Shown here piece after piece: positions 6,036 through 12,637 of a DNA stretch of 13,511 nt. Numbering within the stretch: position 1 is the stretch's first letter; each line of letters starts with the position of its first letter. The stretch is from JAULUH01 sp032111745 (lineage in GTDB: Bacteria > Chloroflexota > Anaerolineae > JAAEKA01). The notes under the pieces are model-generated. The model was given only the letters and a program-made list of their open reading frames with translations. It searched no databases and was not told where the DNA came from. The stretch lies in assembly GCA_032111745.1 (NCBI GenBank), contig JAULUH010000207.1:1-13511 (forward strand), in the 5' to 3' direction. The position numbers and the translations under genes are program-made.

Positions 6036-6602
6036 CTATGCAGGCGTTGAGCGCCGCCGCAGCACCAGGAAGATGATCAGCGCCACAGCGCCCAAGATCA
6101 CCAGCGGCAGCCAGGGCGGCGGCGGGGAGACTGGCTCTGGCAGCTGAGCCGGCTGGACCTTGGCATCGGACCATTTGACCGCGGTCCGGGCACCAGTCAT
6201 GTTCACGCCGGTGAAATCGGCCGCGGTGATGTCGGCTCCCATCAGCTTGCTCTTGCTGAGATCAGCGCCGGTGAGATCGGCCTCTTTCAGGTCCACCCCG
6301 GCGATCACGGCCCCCATAAGTTGGGCGCCGCGCAGGTTGGCCCCGTGAAGGCTGGCCCCGGCGATGCGTGCACCCTCCAAATGGGCGTTGGCCAGATTCA
6401 CGTTGCTCATGTCCAGCCCGGCCAGCATGGCGCCGGACAGGTTGCTATCGTGCAGGTCTGCACCCTTGATGCTCATGCCGGCCAGCTTGATGCCGGCCAG
6501 GTCGAGTCCGCTCATGTCAGCCCCATCCAGGTTGCGCTCGTGATGCAGGCTCTCCTTGATCTCGTCCAGGGACGTGAACTTCTTGACTTCATCGATGGCC
6601 AT
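6036..6602 (-). CDS. Pentapeptide-repeat protein with C-terminal membrane anchor
   Basis: The 188-residue product has a short N-terminal cap (1-22) and an unbroken run of about 23 pentapeptides from R23 to about 137 in the A(D/N)LxG style, which forms a right-handed quadrilateral beta-helix of nearly six coils. A Pro-rich linker (about 148-163) leads to one hydrophobic segment (164-181) followed by RRR and a short tail. There is no N-terminal signal, so this looks like a tail-anchored protein with the beta-helix in the cytoplasm. Pentapeptide-repeat proteins include DNA-mimicking gyrase protectors (Qnr/MfpA), but the membrane anchor argues against that role. AAGGAGGATC is a strong ribosome-binding site. 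It is the first gene of the minus-strand operon with the SnoaL-like gene. Confidence 0.9.
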   Translation of the reverse strand: MAIDEVKKFTSLDEIKESLHHERNLDGADMSGLDLAGIKLAGMSIKGADLHDSNLSGAMLAGLDMSNVNLANAHLEGARIAGASLHGANLRGAQLMGAVIAGVDLKEADLTGADLSKSKLMGADITAADFTGVNMTGARTAVKWSDAKVQPAQLPEPVSPPPPWLPLVILGAVALIIFLVLRRRSTPA

Positions 6603-6647
6603 GGTGATCCTCCTTCAAGGGTTCCAAGGTTGGATAGGCCTATGCAT

Positions 6648-6676
6648 AGTTTATCACGGTTTTGGTGCGCCGGCAA
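6648..6676 (-). promoter_or_regulatory. Promoter for the pentapeptide-repeat gene
   Basis: On the minus strand TTGCCG (6671-6676) and TAAACT (6648-6653) are 17 bases apart, with a TGA extended -10 element. Transcription would begin about 40 bases before the start codon. A perfect 10-bp palindrome, CTATGCATAG (6640-6649), overlaps the -10 and start region and could be an operator. Confidence 0.5.
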
Positions 6677-6746
6677 TGGGTTGTGGAAAGCCAGGGGGTC
6701 TCAGGTGGAACTGGATAAAGAATCGCGACAGCAACTTCTCAATCCG

Positions 6747-6755
6747 TGATATAAT
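6747..6755 (+). promoter_or_regulatory. Extended -10 promoter for the kinase-like/STAND gene
   Basis: TGA-TATAAT is a consensus -10 with the TGn extension, and no good -35 is visible. It gives a leader of about 60 bases before the ATG at 6824. The octamer CCGTGATA at 6744-6751 is the inverse of TATCACGG (6652-6659) at the divergent promoter, so one factor could bind both. Confidence 0.55.
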
Positions 6756-6823
6756 GGGAGTGAGGAGACGGACTGGTCAGGCGTTCCGACAGCTCCGAGC
6801 ATGATCTCAGATGGAAGGCTGCC

Positions 6824-9800
6824 ATGGTGGACATCTCTGGGAACACGGCTCCTGTGGCGATTGGGGACTTCGGCGCGTTGCCTGTGGAGTACCAGCGCCT
6901 GCTGGCTCTGGCGCAGGTGCGGTTCTCGATCGAGATCGGCCTGCTGGACGAGCTTAAGGGGGGGCGGACGGGGGCACGGCTGGCCCTGGTGAGCGTGGCA
7001 GCCACGGACAGCCGGGAAGTGCGCCACCTGGTGCTGAAACTGGATCGCATGCCGCGAAAGGCCAGGCCGGACGAGATCGAGCAGCATAAACAGGCGCTGC
7101 ACCTGGCACCCTCTGAGTTTGCCGGGCAGCACATGGCGGAGCTGGTCTACGAGGTTAAGGACGGCGAGACCATCGCGGTGTTTTACGCGATTGCCGGCCA
7201 ATCCCTGCTGCAGTTTCGCCCGCTGGCGCACTATACCCGGCAAAGCCAACTGGAGGCCATCTGGCGAGCCACACACCAGTGCCTGCTGGAGCGCTGGAAC
7301 GCCGAGGCGGCCTTCGAGCGGGCGGTGCATCCTCAGAAGCTGCTGGAGCGTTGGCTGAGCTACCGCCTAAGGCCGGAGGGGAACATCGCCGGCTTCTTGG
7401 AGAACACATGCCACGTATGTGCTGACACCGAGGGCTTCCTGATCCAGGGGGAGGTCTACCCCAACCCGCTGGCCTTTGGCCGGAACTCGGGCCTGTGGGG
7501 CAGCATCAGGCCGATCGACGTCCTCACCGGTTTCCAGCACGGCGACCTGAACACCCGCAACATCCTGGTGAGGTTTGCGCCCAACCAGAGGGACCTGGAT
7601 GGCTATTTCCTGATCGACTTCGCCCTGTTCAAGGCCGGTATGCCGCTGCTCTACGACCAGCACTATCTGGAGATGTCCTACCTGATCAGCGAATTGGAGC
7701 AGACGTCTCTGGACCCATGGGTCCGGCTGGTGAGCCATTACGCGCGGGAGGACCTGCCCGATCCGCAGCAGGTGCCGGTGGGGCTGGCGGGTGCCTGTGC
7801 GGTGTTGAACGCCGGGCGAGAGGCTTTCAGGCAATGGGTGGAGGCCCGGCATGCCAGTCTGAGTGACGATCTATGGGCGCAGTTCTGGCTGGCGGGCGTA
7901 GCAGCGGGATTGAATTTCTGCAACAAACCGGCCTGTACCGAGCGGGAGCGGCTGCTCGGGCTGATCTACGCCGCGGCGCACCTGAAACGCTGCTGCAGCC
8001 AGTTCGGGATAAGGTCACCGGCGCAGGTGCAGCTGTTGTTCGAAGCCGGGCGTGGTGGTATGCCTGCGGTGGCAGATGGGCCTGCGTGGGTGCCGCCGCC
8101 CGGAGACGCGGCCAGAGGCCTGCCCTCCCTGCCCCAGGTGAGCCTGCAGGAAGAGGCCCTACCAGAACACGCCACCCCATTCGTGGGCCGCCAGCGGGAG
8201 ATCGCCCAGATCGGGGAGCTACTGGCAGCGCACCGGCTGATCACTCTCAGCGGCCCGGGGGGAATCGGCAAGACGCGGTTGGCCGTGGCCGCAGCGGAAG
8301 CCCGCCGCGCCAGCTATCGGGACGGGGCGCACTTTGTGCCCCTGTTGGCTCACGACACGCCATCCGCCATCGTACCGGCCATTGCCCAAGTGCTCCATCT
8401 GAGCTTTCGGGAGGGCCGCCCGCCGCAGGATCAACTGCTGGATGTCCTGCGTTCCAGGGAGCTGTTGCTGGTGCTGGACAACCTGGAACACCTGCTGGTC
8501 AAGGAGAAGGCGGGAGTCACTCTGGCCCTGGTAGAGCAGCTGCTGGAGGCAGCGCCGGGGCTCTCGCTGCTGGTGACCTCCCGTGAGCTGCTGCGGTTGC
8601 CCCAAGAGCAGGGCTTCTTGGTGGAGGGGCTGCCGGTGGGGACATCCAGCGCGCAGGCCGAAGCGAGCGACGACAGCGCGGTGCAGCTCTTCCGTTTGCG
8701 GGCTGGGCGAGGGCAGACGGCCGGCCCCCTGGTTGGTGAAGAGGATGTCCGGTTGATCCGCCAGCTGTGCCAGGCTGTGGCAGGGATGCCGCTGGCGATC
8801 GAGCTGGCTGCGGCACAGCTGAGGCTGCTATCCCTGGCCGAGATCGCGGCCCGGATCCGGAGCGACCTGGATGTCCTGGATACCGGACTACGGGGGGCCG
8901 CGGCCCGGCACCAGAGCATGCGGGTTGTATTCGAGGCCTCTTGGGACAGTCTGGAGGCGAGCGAGCGCCTGGTCTTCGCGCGGCTGGCGGTGTTCCAGGG
9001 TGGCTTCACCTTGGATGCGGCCGGGCAGGTGGCGCAGGCCACGCTGCAGGAGCTAACCGGCCTGGTGGACAAGTCGCTCATCAGCCGGACGGCCAGCGGC
9101 CGTTTCGCACTGCATGCCCTGATCCACATGTTTGCGGCCAGCAAGCTGGCTGCGTTGCCGGATGAGCTGGCCCAGGCTCAAGAGCGTCACTATGCATACT
9201 ACCGGGCCCTGGCAGCGGACGCGGCCAGTAAGTGGGAGCGAGAGCGCGATCTAGCCGCGCTGGATGCCCTGCAGCCCGAGGTGGACAACCTGCGCGCAGG
9301 CTGGAAACGGATTCTAAACCGCCGCGACTGGGACGCTGCTTCCGCATACATGGATGCCTTGTGGACCTTCTACCGGTCTCAGGGGCGTCTGACGGAGGCC
9401 ATAGAGCTGCTGGAGGAGGCGTTGGCCGCCGGTAGCGAGGGTGAGCCGCGCGCCGCTGCGGTCTGCCAGGCCCACTGGGAGCGCCTGTTGGGGCAGGGGC
9501 ATGAGTGGCTCAGCCAACTGGACACGGGCGACAGGCATTTTCGGCTTACGGTGGCCGCCTTGGGCTGGCCGATCCCGGACAGCAAGGTGCACCTGCAATT
9601 GGACATCGTGGGCCAGCTGGCCGCGCAGGCGCTGCACCGCCTGGTGCCGGCCGTGGCGACTGGCCGATGGGCACACAGGCAAGCGGCGATCGGCGAGGCC
9701 CTGATCGCCTATGAGAACCTGGCCCAAAGGGCGGTCATCTACAACGAGACCGCGCTAGTGGTGTCCTGCGGCTTGCGGGCACTGAACCTGGCAGAGGCCA

Positions 9801-10867
9801 GCGGGCTGCCCTCGTGGATGGCGCGGGCCTATGTGGGGACGGCATACATGTTCCTTCTGGCACCGCTGCGCAAGATAGCCGGCTACTACATGCGCAGAGC
9901 CGAGGCCATGGCCGGGCCGGAGCCCTCCGACGAGGTGCGATCCTGGGTCTCCAGCGTGGCCGGGCACTTTTTCTTCACCCTGGGCGACTTTGATCGCGCC
10001 CAAGTGCATTTTGAGCTGGCCGCGGATGCCGCTGGGAGGTTGGACCAGGCATGGGTGCAAGAGAATGCCTGGGTGGGACTTCTGTTGATCTCCTACTACC
10101 ACGGCGACTACCAGCGCACCATGGACTATGCCCTGCAGATCGACGAATCGGCGGAGCGCCGCGGGGACATCGGGTTCATGGCGGCCGTGGATTACTGGCA
10201 AGGGGTGGTGAAGCTACAGCAAGGTCGCCTGGAGGAGGCGCTGGCAGACCTGCAACGATCCGCGGCGGCGCCCGATGAAGTGATGAATCCCTTCGACTGG
10301 ATGATCGTGTGGACAGCTGCAGCCCGCGCCTATCTGCGCCTGGGCCGCATCGACCAGGCCATCGAGGAAGCAGACAAGTTCGGGCGGCTGATCGATGAGA
10401 CTCCGTCGCTCGCCAACGACATGTTCATCTATGGGTTTTCCGGGGCGGCCGCGGTCTACCTGGCGGCGTGGGAGGCCGAGGGCGCGCGAGAGAAGGACCC
10501 GGACCTGCAGGCGAAGGCAGGGAAGGCCTGCAGGGACCTGGAGCGGGCGGCGCGCATCTTCATCTATGGACAAGCCACGGCCCAGCTGTACCGGGGCGGC
10601 TATGCCTGGCTCGACGGCCGGCCCCGTGACGCCCACGCTGCTTGGCGGGAGAGCCTGGCCCAGGCAAAAGCGGTGGGCCTGCCCTATGAGGAAGGGCTGG
10701 CCCACTACGAGATTGGCCGCCATCTACAAGCCGATCAACCCGGATTGGATGGTTGGGGGCGTCAGGAGCACCTACAGCGCGCGGCCGAGATCTTCGCCAC
10801 GCTGGGCGTGCCCTACGATCTGGCGCGTGCCAAGGCGGCTTTGAACCAGGGCGCGCAAGCGCCTTGA
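6824..10867 (+). CDS. TCAD9-like phosphotransferase - STAND ATPase - TPR multidomain protein
   Basis: This is a 1347-residue protein in three parts. Residues 1 to about 400 look like a kinase/phosphotransferase fold: a Gly-rich loop region (GGRTGA, 46-51), a strand lysine K72 in LVLKLD, the catalytic loop HGDLNTRN (239-246; D241, N246) and LIDFA with D265. I place it near the TCAD9 type of kinase-like domain described in NTP-dependent conflict systems; this rests on motif style. After a Pro-rich linker, FVGR (453-456) opens a STAND/NB-ARC ATPase with P-loop GPGGIGKT (477-484), Walker B LLLVLDN (D552), a sensor-like LLVTSRE (about 580) and GMPLA (654-658). A winged-helix-like section is near 760. 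From about 800 to the end are TPR-like helical repeats, with a C-terminus similar to ATPase/cyclase-type regulators. It has no DNA-binding domain at the N-terminus and no membrane segment. The start has GGAAGG five bases upstream. Both enzymatic parts keep their key residues, so it is probably an active sensor switch. Confidence 0.85.
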   Translation: MVDISGNTAPVAIGDFGALPVEYQRLLALAQVRFSIEIGLLDELKGGRTGARLALVSVAATDSREVRHLVLKLDRMPRKARPDEIEQHKQALHLAPSEFAGQHMAELVYEVKDGETIAVFYAIAGQSLLQFRPLAHYTRQSQLEAIWRATHQCLLERWNAEAAFERAVHPQKLLERWLSYRLRPEGNIAGFLENTCHVCADTEGFLIQGEVYPNPLAFGRNSGLWGSIRPIDVLTGFQHGDLNTRNILVRFAPNQRDLDGYFLIDFALFKAGMPLLYDQHYLEMSYLISELEQTSLDPWVRLVSHYAREDLPDPQQVPVGLAGACAVLNAGREAFRQWVEARHASLSDDLWAQFWLAGVAAGLNFCNKPACTERERLLGLIYAAAHLKRCCSQFGIRSPAQVQLLFEAGRGGMPAVADGPAWVPPPGDAARGLPSLPQVSLQEEALPEHATPFVGRQREIAQIGELLAAHRLITLSGPGGIGKTRLAVAAAEARRASYRDGAHFVPLLAHDTPSAIVPAIAQVLHLSFREGRPPQDQLLDVLRSRELLLVLDNLEHLLVKEKAGVTLALVEQLLEAAPGLSLLVTSRELLRLPQEQGFLVEGLPVGTSSAQAEASDDSAVQLFRLRAGRGQTAGPLVGEEDVRLIRQLCQAVAGMPLAIELAAAQLRLLSLAEIAARIRSDLDVLDTGLRGAAARHQSMRVVFEASWDSLEASERLVFARLAVFQGGFTLDAAGQVAQATLQELTGLVDKSLISRTASGRFALHALIHMFAASKLAALPDELAQAQERHYAYYRALAADAASKWERERDLAALDALQPEVDNLRAGWKRILNRRDWDAASAYMDALWTFYRSQGRLTEAIELLEEALAAGSEGEPRAAAVCQAHWERLLGQGHEWLSQLDTGDRHFRLTVAALGWPIPDSKVHLQLDIVGQLAAQALHRLVPAVATGRWAHRQAAIGEALIAYENLAQRAVIYNETALVVSCGLRALNLAEASGLPSWMARAYVGTAYMFLLAPLRKIAGYYMRRAEAMAGPEPSDEVRSWVSSVAGHFFFTLGDFDRAQVHFELAADAAGRLDQAWVQENAWVGLLLISYYHGDYQRTMDYALQIDESAERRGDIGFMAAVDYWQGVVKLQQGRLEEALADLQRSAAAPDEVMNPFDWMIVWTAAARAYLRLGRIDQAIEEADKFGRLIDETPSLANDMFIYGFSGAAAVYLAAWEAEGAREKDPDLQAKAGKACRDLERAARIFIYGQATAQLYRGGYAWLDGRPRDAHAAWRESLAQAKAVGLPYEEGLAHYEIGRHLQADQPGLDGWGRQEHLQRAAEIFATLGVPYDLARAKAALNQGAQAP

Positions 10868-10883
10868 AGCAGGGAGGCACGCC

Positions 10884-11753
10884 GTGGGCAGGGAGCTCTG
10901 GGAGTTCGGGATAGGGCCGACTCAGACACTCGACCTGCGGGTCAGCGTAGCTGCGTTGGCCCGGGTGCTGGTGGTGCACCCCAAACTAGGGCAGGTCCTG
11001 GTGGTCCTGGAGCGTACGGCCACGGTCCAGGAAACAGAGGGTAAGCTGCAGGTGACGGTGAAGGCCAAGCCTTTTGGGGGCGGGGTGCGCCTGCGCGATG
11101 TGCAGGCACTGCAGGATGCCATCGGCGAGTTCCATTTCGATAGCGAGCGCTCCCGGCAGGAGGCGGACTTCCGCATCCTGATCCGAGCCGAGGACTGGCC
11201 GCGAGTGCAGGCGTTCTGCCTGCGCCACCTAGGGCAGGCCGGCGGCGTGCTGGAAACCAGCCCCCTGCGCGAGCTGGAGGAGGAGTTCCAGGATGCTCTG
11301 GGCATGGGCATCGGGCTGCAGCAGATCACCATACAGCCTGCGGGCATCGTCGTAGAGGCGCGTCCGGCGCACACAGCCAGCGTGCGGGCGCCGGGCCGGC
11401 CCACGGTGCGGATCTACAGCGTCCGCGAGGTGTGGCTCAGGTCGCCAGAACTGATCACCGCTGTGCTGGACAACAGCACCAGCTACAGCAATGTGCAGCT
11501 CCACCAGCTCGCCTGGGAGGATTGGCGTCGCGGGGGCAAGGGCCGGGCCAACGCGGTGCTAATCCTGCCTGTGGTTGAGCTGATTGATTGGTACGGGAGG
11601 ATACCCATGGGCGAACGCGGTAGCCCCTTGGTCCTGGGCGGGCACCTGCTGGATGGCAACGTGCCGGCCATCCTGCCTGAGGTGGAGTGTCCGAAGTATT
11701 GGCGCAGCTCGCCGGCAGGGCCCGCGGCTGCCCACCTGGCTAGGGGTTGCTGA
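10884..11753 (+). CDS. NUDIX-like protein with an apparently split NUDIX box
   Basis: A GTG start at 10884, with AGGGAGG six bases upstream, gives 289 residues. It lies only 16 bases after the STAND gene, so the pair is almost certainly one operon. I could not assign it with confidence. Strands ARVLVVHP and QVLVVLER (about 26-44) lead to KPFGGGVR (62-69), like the PGG opening of a NUDIX box, and LRELEEEF (128-135) resembles the R-E-x-x-E-E core. Roughly 55 residues are inserted between them, and the G-x5-E-x7 spacing is not kept. Later parts include YSVREVW (178-184), like the NUDIX C-terminal strand region. NUDIX enzymes cleave nucleoside diphosphates linked to other groups. R129, E130, E132, E133 and E134 could still bind a metal, but activity is uncertain. 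Confidence 0.6.
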   Translation: MGRELWEFGIGPTQTLDLRVSVAALARVLVVHPKLGQVLVVLERTATVQETEGKLQVTVKAKPFGGGVRLRDVQALQDAIGEFHFDSERSRQEADFRILIRAEDWPRVQAFCLRHLGQAGGVLETSPLRELEEEFQDALGMGIGLQQITIQPAGIVVEARPAHTASVRAPGRPTVRIYSVREVWLRSPELITAVLDNSTSYSNVQLHQLAWEDWRRGGKGRANAVLILPVVELIDWYGRIPMGERGSPLVLGGHLLDGNVPAILPEVECPKYWRSSPAGPAAAHLARGC

Positions 11754-11784
11754 TCAGATGCCTTCCGGCTCTGGCACCGCCTCG

Positions 11785-12279
11785 TTACGCGTTCGGGGGC
11801 ACCAACGTCGTGACGCAGGCCGGGATGGCATCCCGGCCCATGGCCTTGGCCACCGAGACCCGAATATGGCCATCGACGACGAAGTACAGATCGTCGACCT
11901 CCATCAGCTCCACAGGTTGGGCACAGTGACCCTGCTGGCAGCAGATCGCTATGGCGATCCATCGCTCTTTGAGGTGGTCCATAACCGGGCGAAACCGGCC
12001 GTCGAAATCCGCGCTGCGTGCCGGTTCGACGGTTCCAACGATCTTCGCCAGGGGCACGCTGCGCAGGCCGACCTCGATGGCGCGCCGGGCAAGGCAGTCC
12101 TCTACTGCGTCCGTCATGACGGGTAAGGCAGTGATCTGCCCGGCCAGGTACCACCGTACCGCCTCCCTCCCGCTGCGGCGGGTGGCGTAACGGTAGAGAC
12201 GTTCGGCCTCGACCATTGCTCCGGATAGGCCGTCGTGCCTGGGGGAAGATTGCTGAAGGTTGATGTGCCCCAAGTCCAT
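11785..12279 (-). CDS. ParB/Srx-like domain protein with altered DGxxR motif
   Basis: The 164-residue protein matches the ParB-like nuclease-fold family common in Actinobacteria and Chloroflexota. These proteins have a short N-terminal region, then VPL-KIVGTV (75-84), a D-F pair (91-92), a helix with RW (106-107), a strand entering YFVVDGHIRVSVAKAMG (132-148), and a final T-strand. The usual motif is D-G-N-H-R-V; here it is D-G-H-I-R-V, so the histidine that normally precedes the arginine is shifted one position. It lacks the HTH and dimer domains of chromosomal ParB, so it is not a segregation protein. The ATG at 12279 is preferred over the GTG at 12294 because GGGAGGG lies six bases before it. 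Role unknown; it may bind or cut nucleotides or DNA. It converges on the NUDIX-like gene with a 31-base gap. Confidence 0.75.
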   Translation of the reverse strand: MDLGHINLQQSSPRHDGLSGAMVEAERLYRYATRRSGREAVRWYLAGQITALPVMTDAVEDCLARRAIEVGLRSVPLAKIVGTVEPARSADFDGRFRPVMDHLKERWIAIAICCQQGHCAQPVELMEVDDLYFVVDGHIRVSVAKAMGRDAIPACVTTLVPPNA

Positions 12280-12339
12280 GGTCATCCCTCCCACATTTCC
12301 CGGCCAGCAGCAGCTCGCCGCGACTCAGCCACCTACTCT

Positions 12340-12348
12340 ATTATATCA
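12340..12348 (-). promoter_or_regulatory. Extended -10 promoter for the ParB-like gene
   Basis: On the minus strand TGA-TATAAT occurs at 12348-12340, a consensus extended -10. No convincing -35 element is visible. It would give a leader of about 55 bases before the ATG at 12279. The same TGA-TATAAT core occurs before the STAND gene. Confidence 0.5.
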
Positions 12349-12451
12349 TGAAATTGGTCCCGATAGCACCGGAGTTGATGAATCCCTGCTCCTGTGGTAC
12401 CTTGCATCTGAGCCAACCTTTCTGATGGTTTTCTTGTGCAAGGTACAGCGG

Positions 12452-12480
12452 TTGACAAGCATTTGGCTATTAGATATAAT
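12452..12480 (+). promoter_or_regulatory. Perfect-consensus sigma-70 promoter of the BMP lipoprotein gene
   Basis: TTGACA (12452-12457) and TATAAT (12475-12480) are separated by exactly 17 bases, matching the bacterial housekeeping consensus at all twelve positions. It predicts a start near 12487 and a leader of about 150 bases before the GTG at 12638. This is the only full consensus promoter seen in the window. Confidence 0.85.
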
Positions 12481-12504
12481 CCGTGCACTTTTTGGGCAGG
12501 GGTG

Positions 12505-12571
12505 TTGGCTGGTTGATGGTGCGCCAAGAACATCCTGGCTCATCGTTCCCTCCATACCAAACCCATGAGCC
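12505..12571 (+). promoter_or_regulatory. Structured leader of the BMP gene (two hairpins)
   Basis: The transcript leader can fold TTGGC/GCCAA (12505-12509 with 12523-12527) and GGCTCAT/ATGAGCC (12537-12543 with 12565-12571). They do not match a riboswitch class I recognise, including the purine type that might be expected for nucleoside uptake. They may be chance hairpins in a 150-base leader. Confidence 0.25.
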
Positions 12572-12637
12572 GTTATGCGGCCTGGTAATTGGGTTCGCAA
12601 TCCGCCTGGTAGCACGCATTCGAAAGGAGAGGAGACT

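Noticed and set aside
6701..7330. 209-codon minus-strand open frame opposite the start of the STAND gene
   Set aside because: It covers the plus-strand promoter and ribosome-binding site and lies opposite the conserved kinase-like domain.
8431..9144. 237-codon Ser/Arg/Ala-rich minus-strand open frame
   Set aside because: It is antisense to the ATPase core with its Walker motifs. Its composition is typical of a shadow frame.
12260..12568. 102-codon plus-strand open frame in the intergenic region
   Set aside because: It spans the perfect-consensus promoter and the minus-strand gene start, and shows no family resemblance.
12487..12637. Purine riboswitch before the BMP gene
   Set aside because: The expected conserved junction and loop sequences of known purine aptamers are not seen. 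The two short hairpins do not match a known class.
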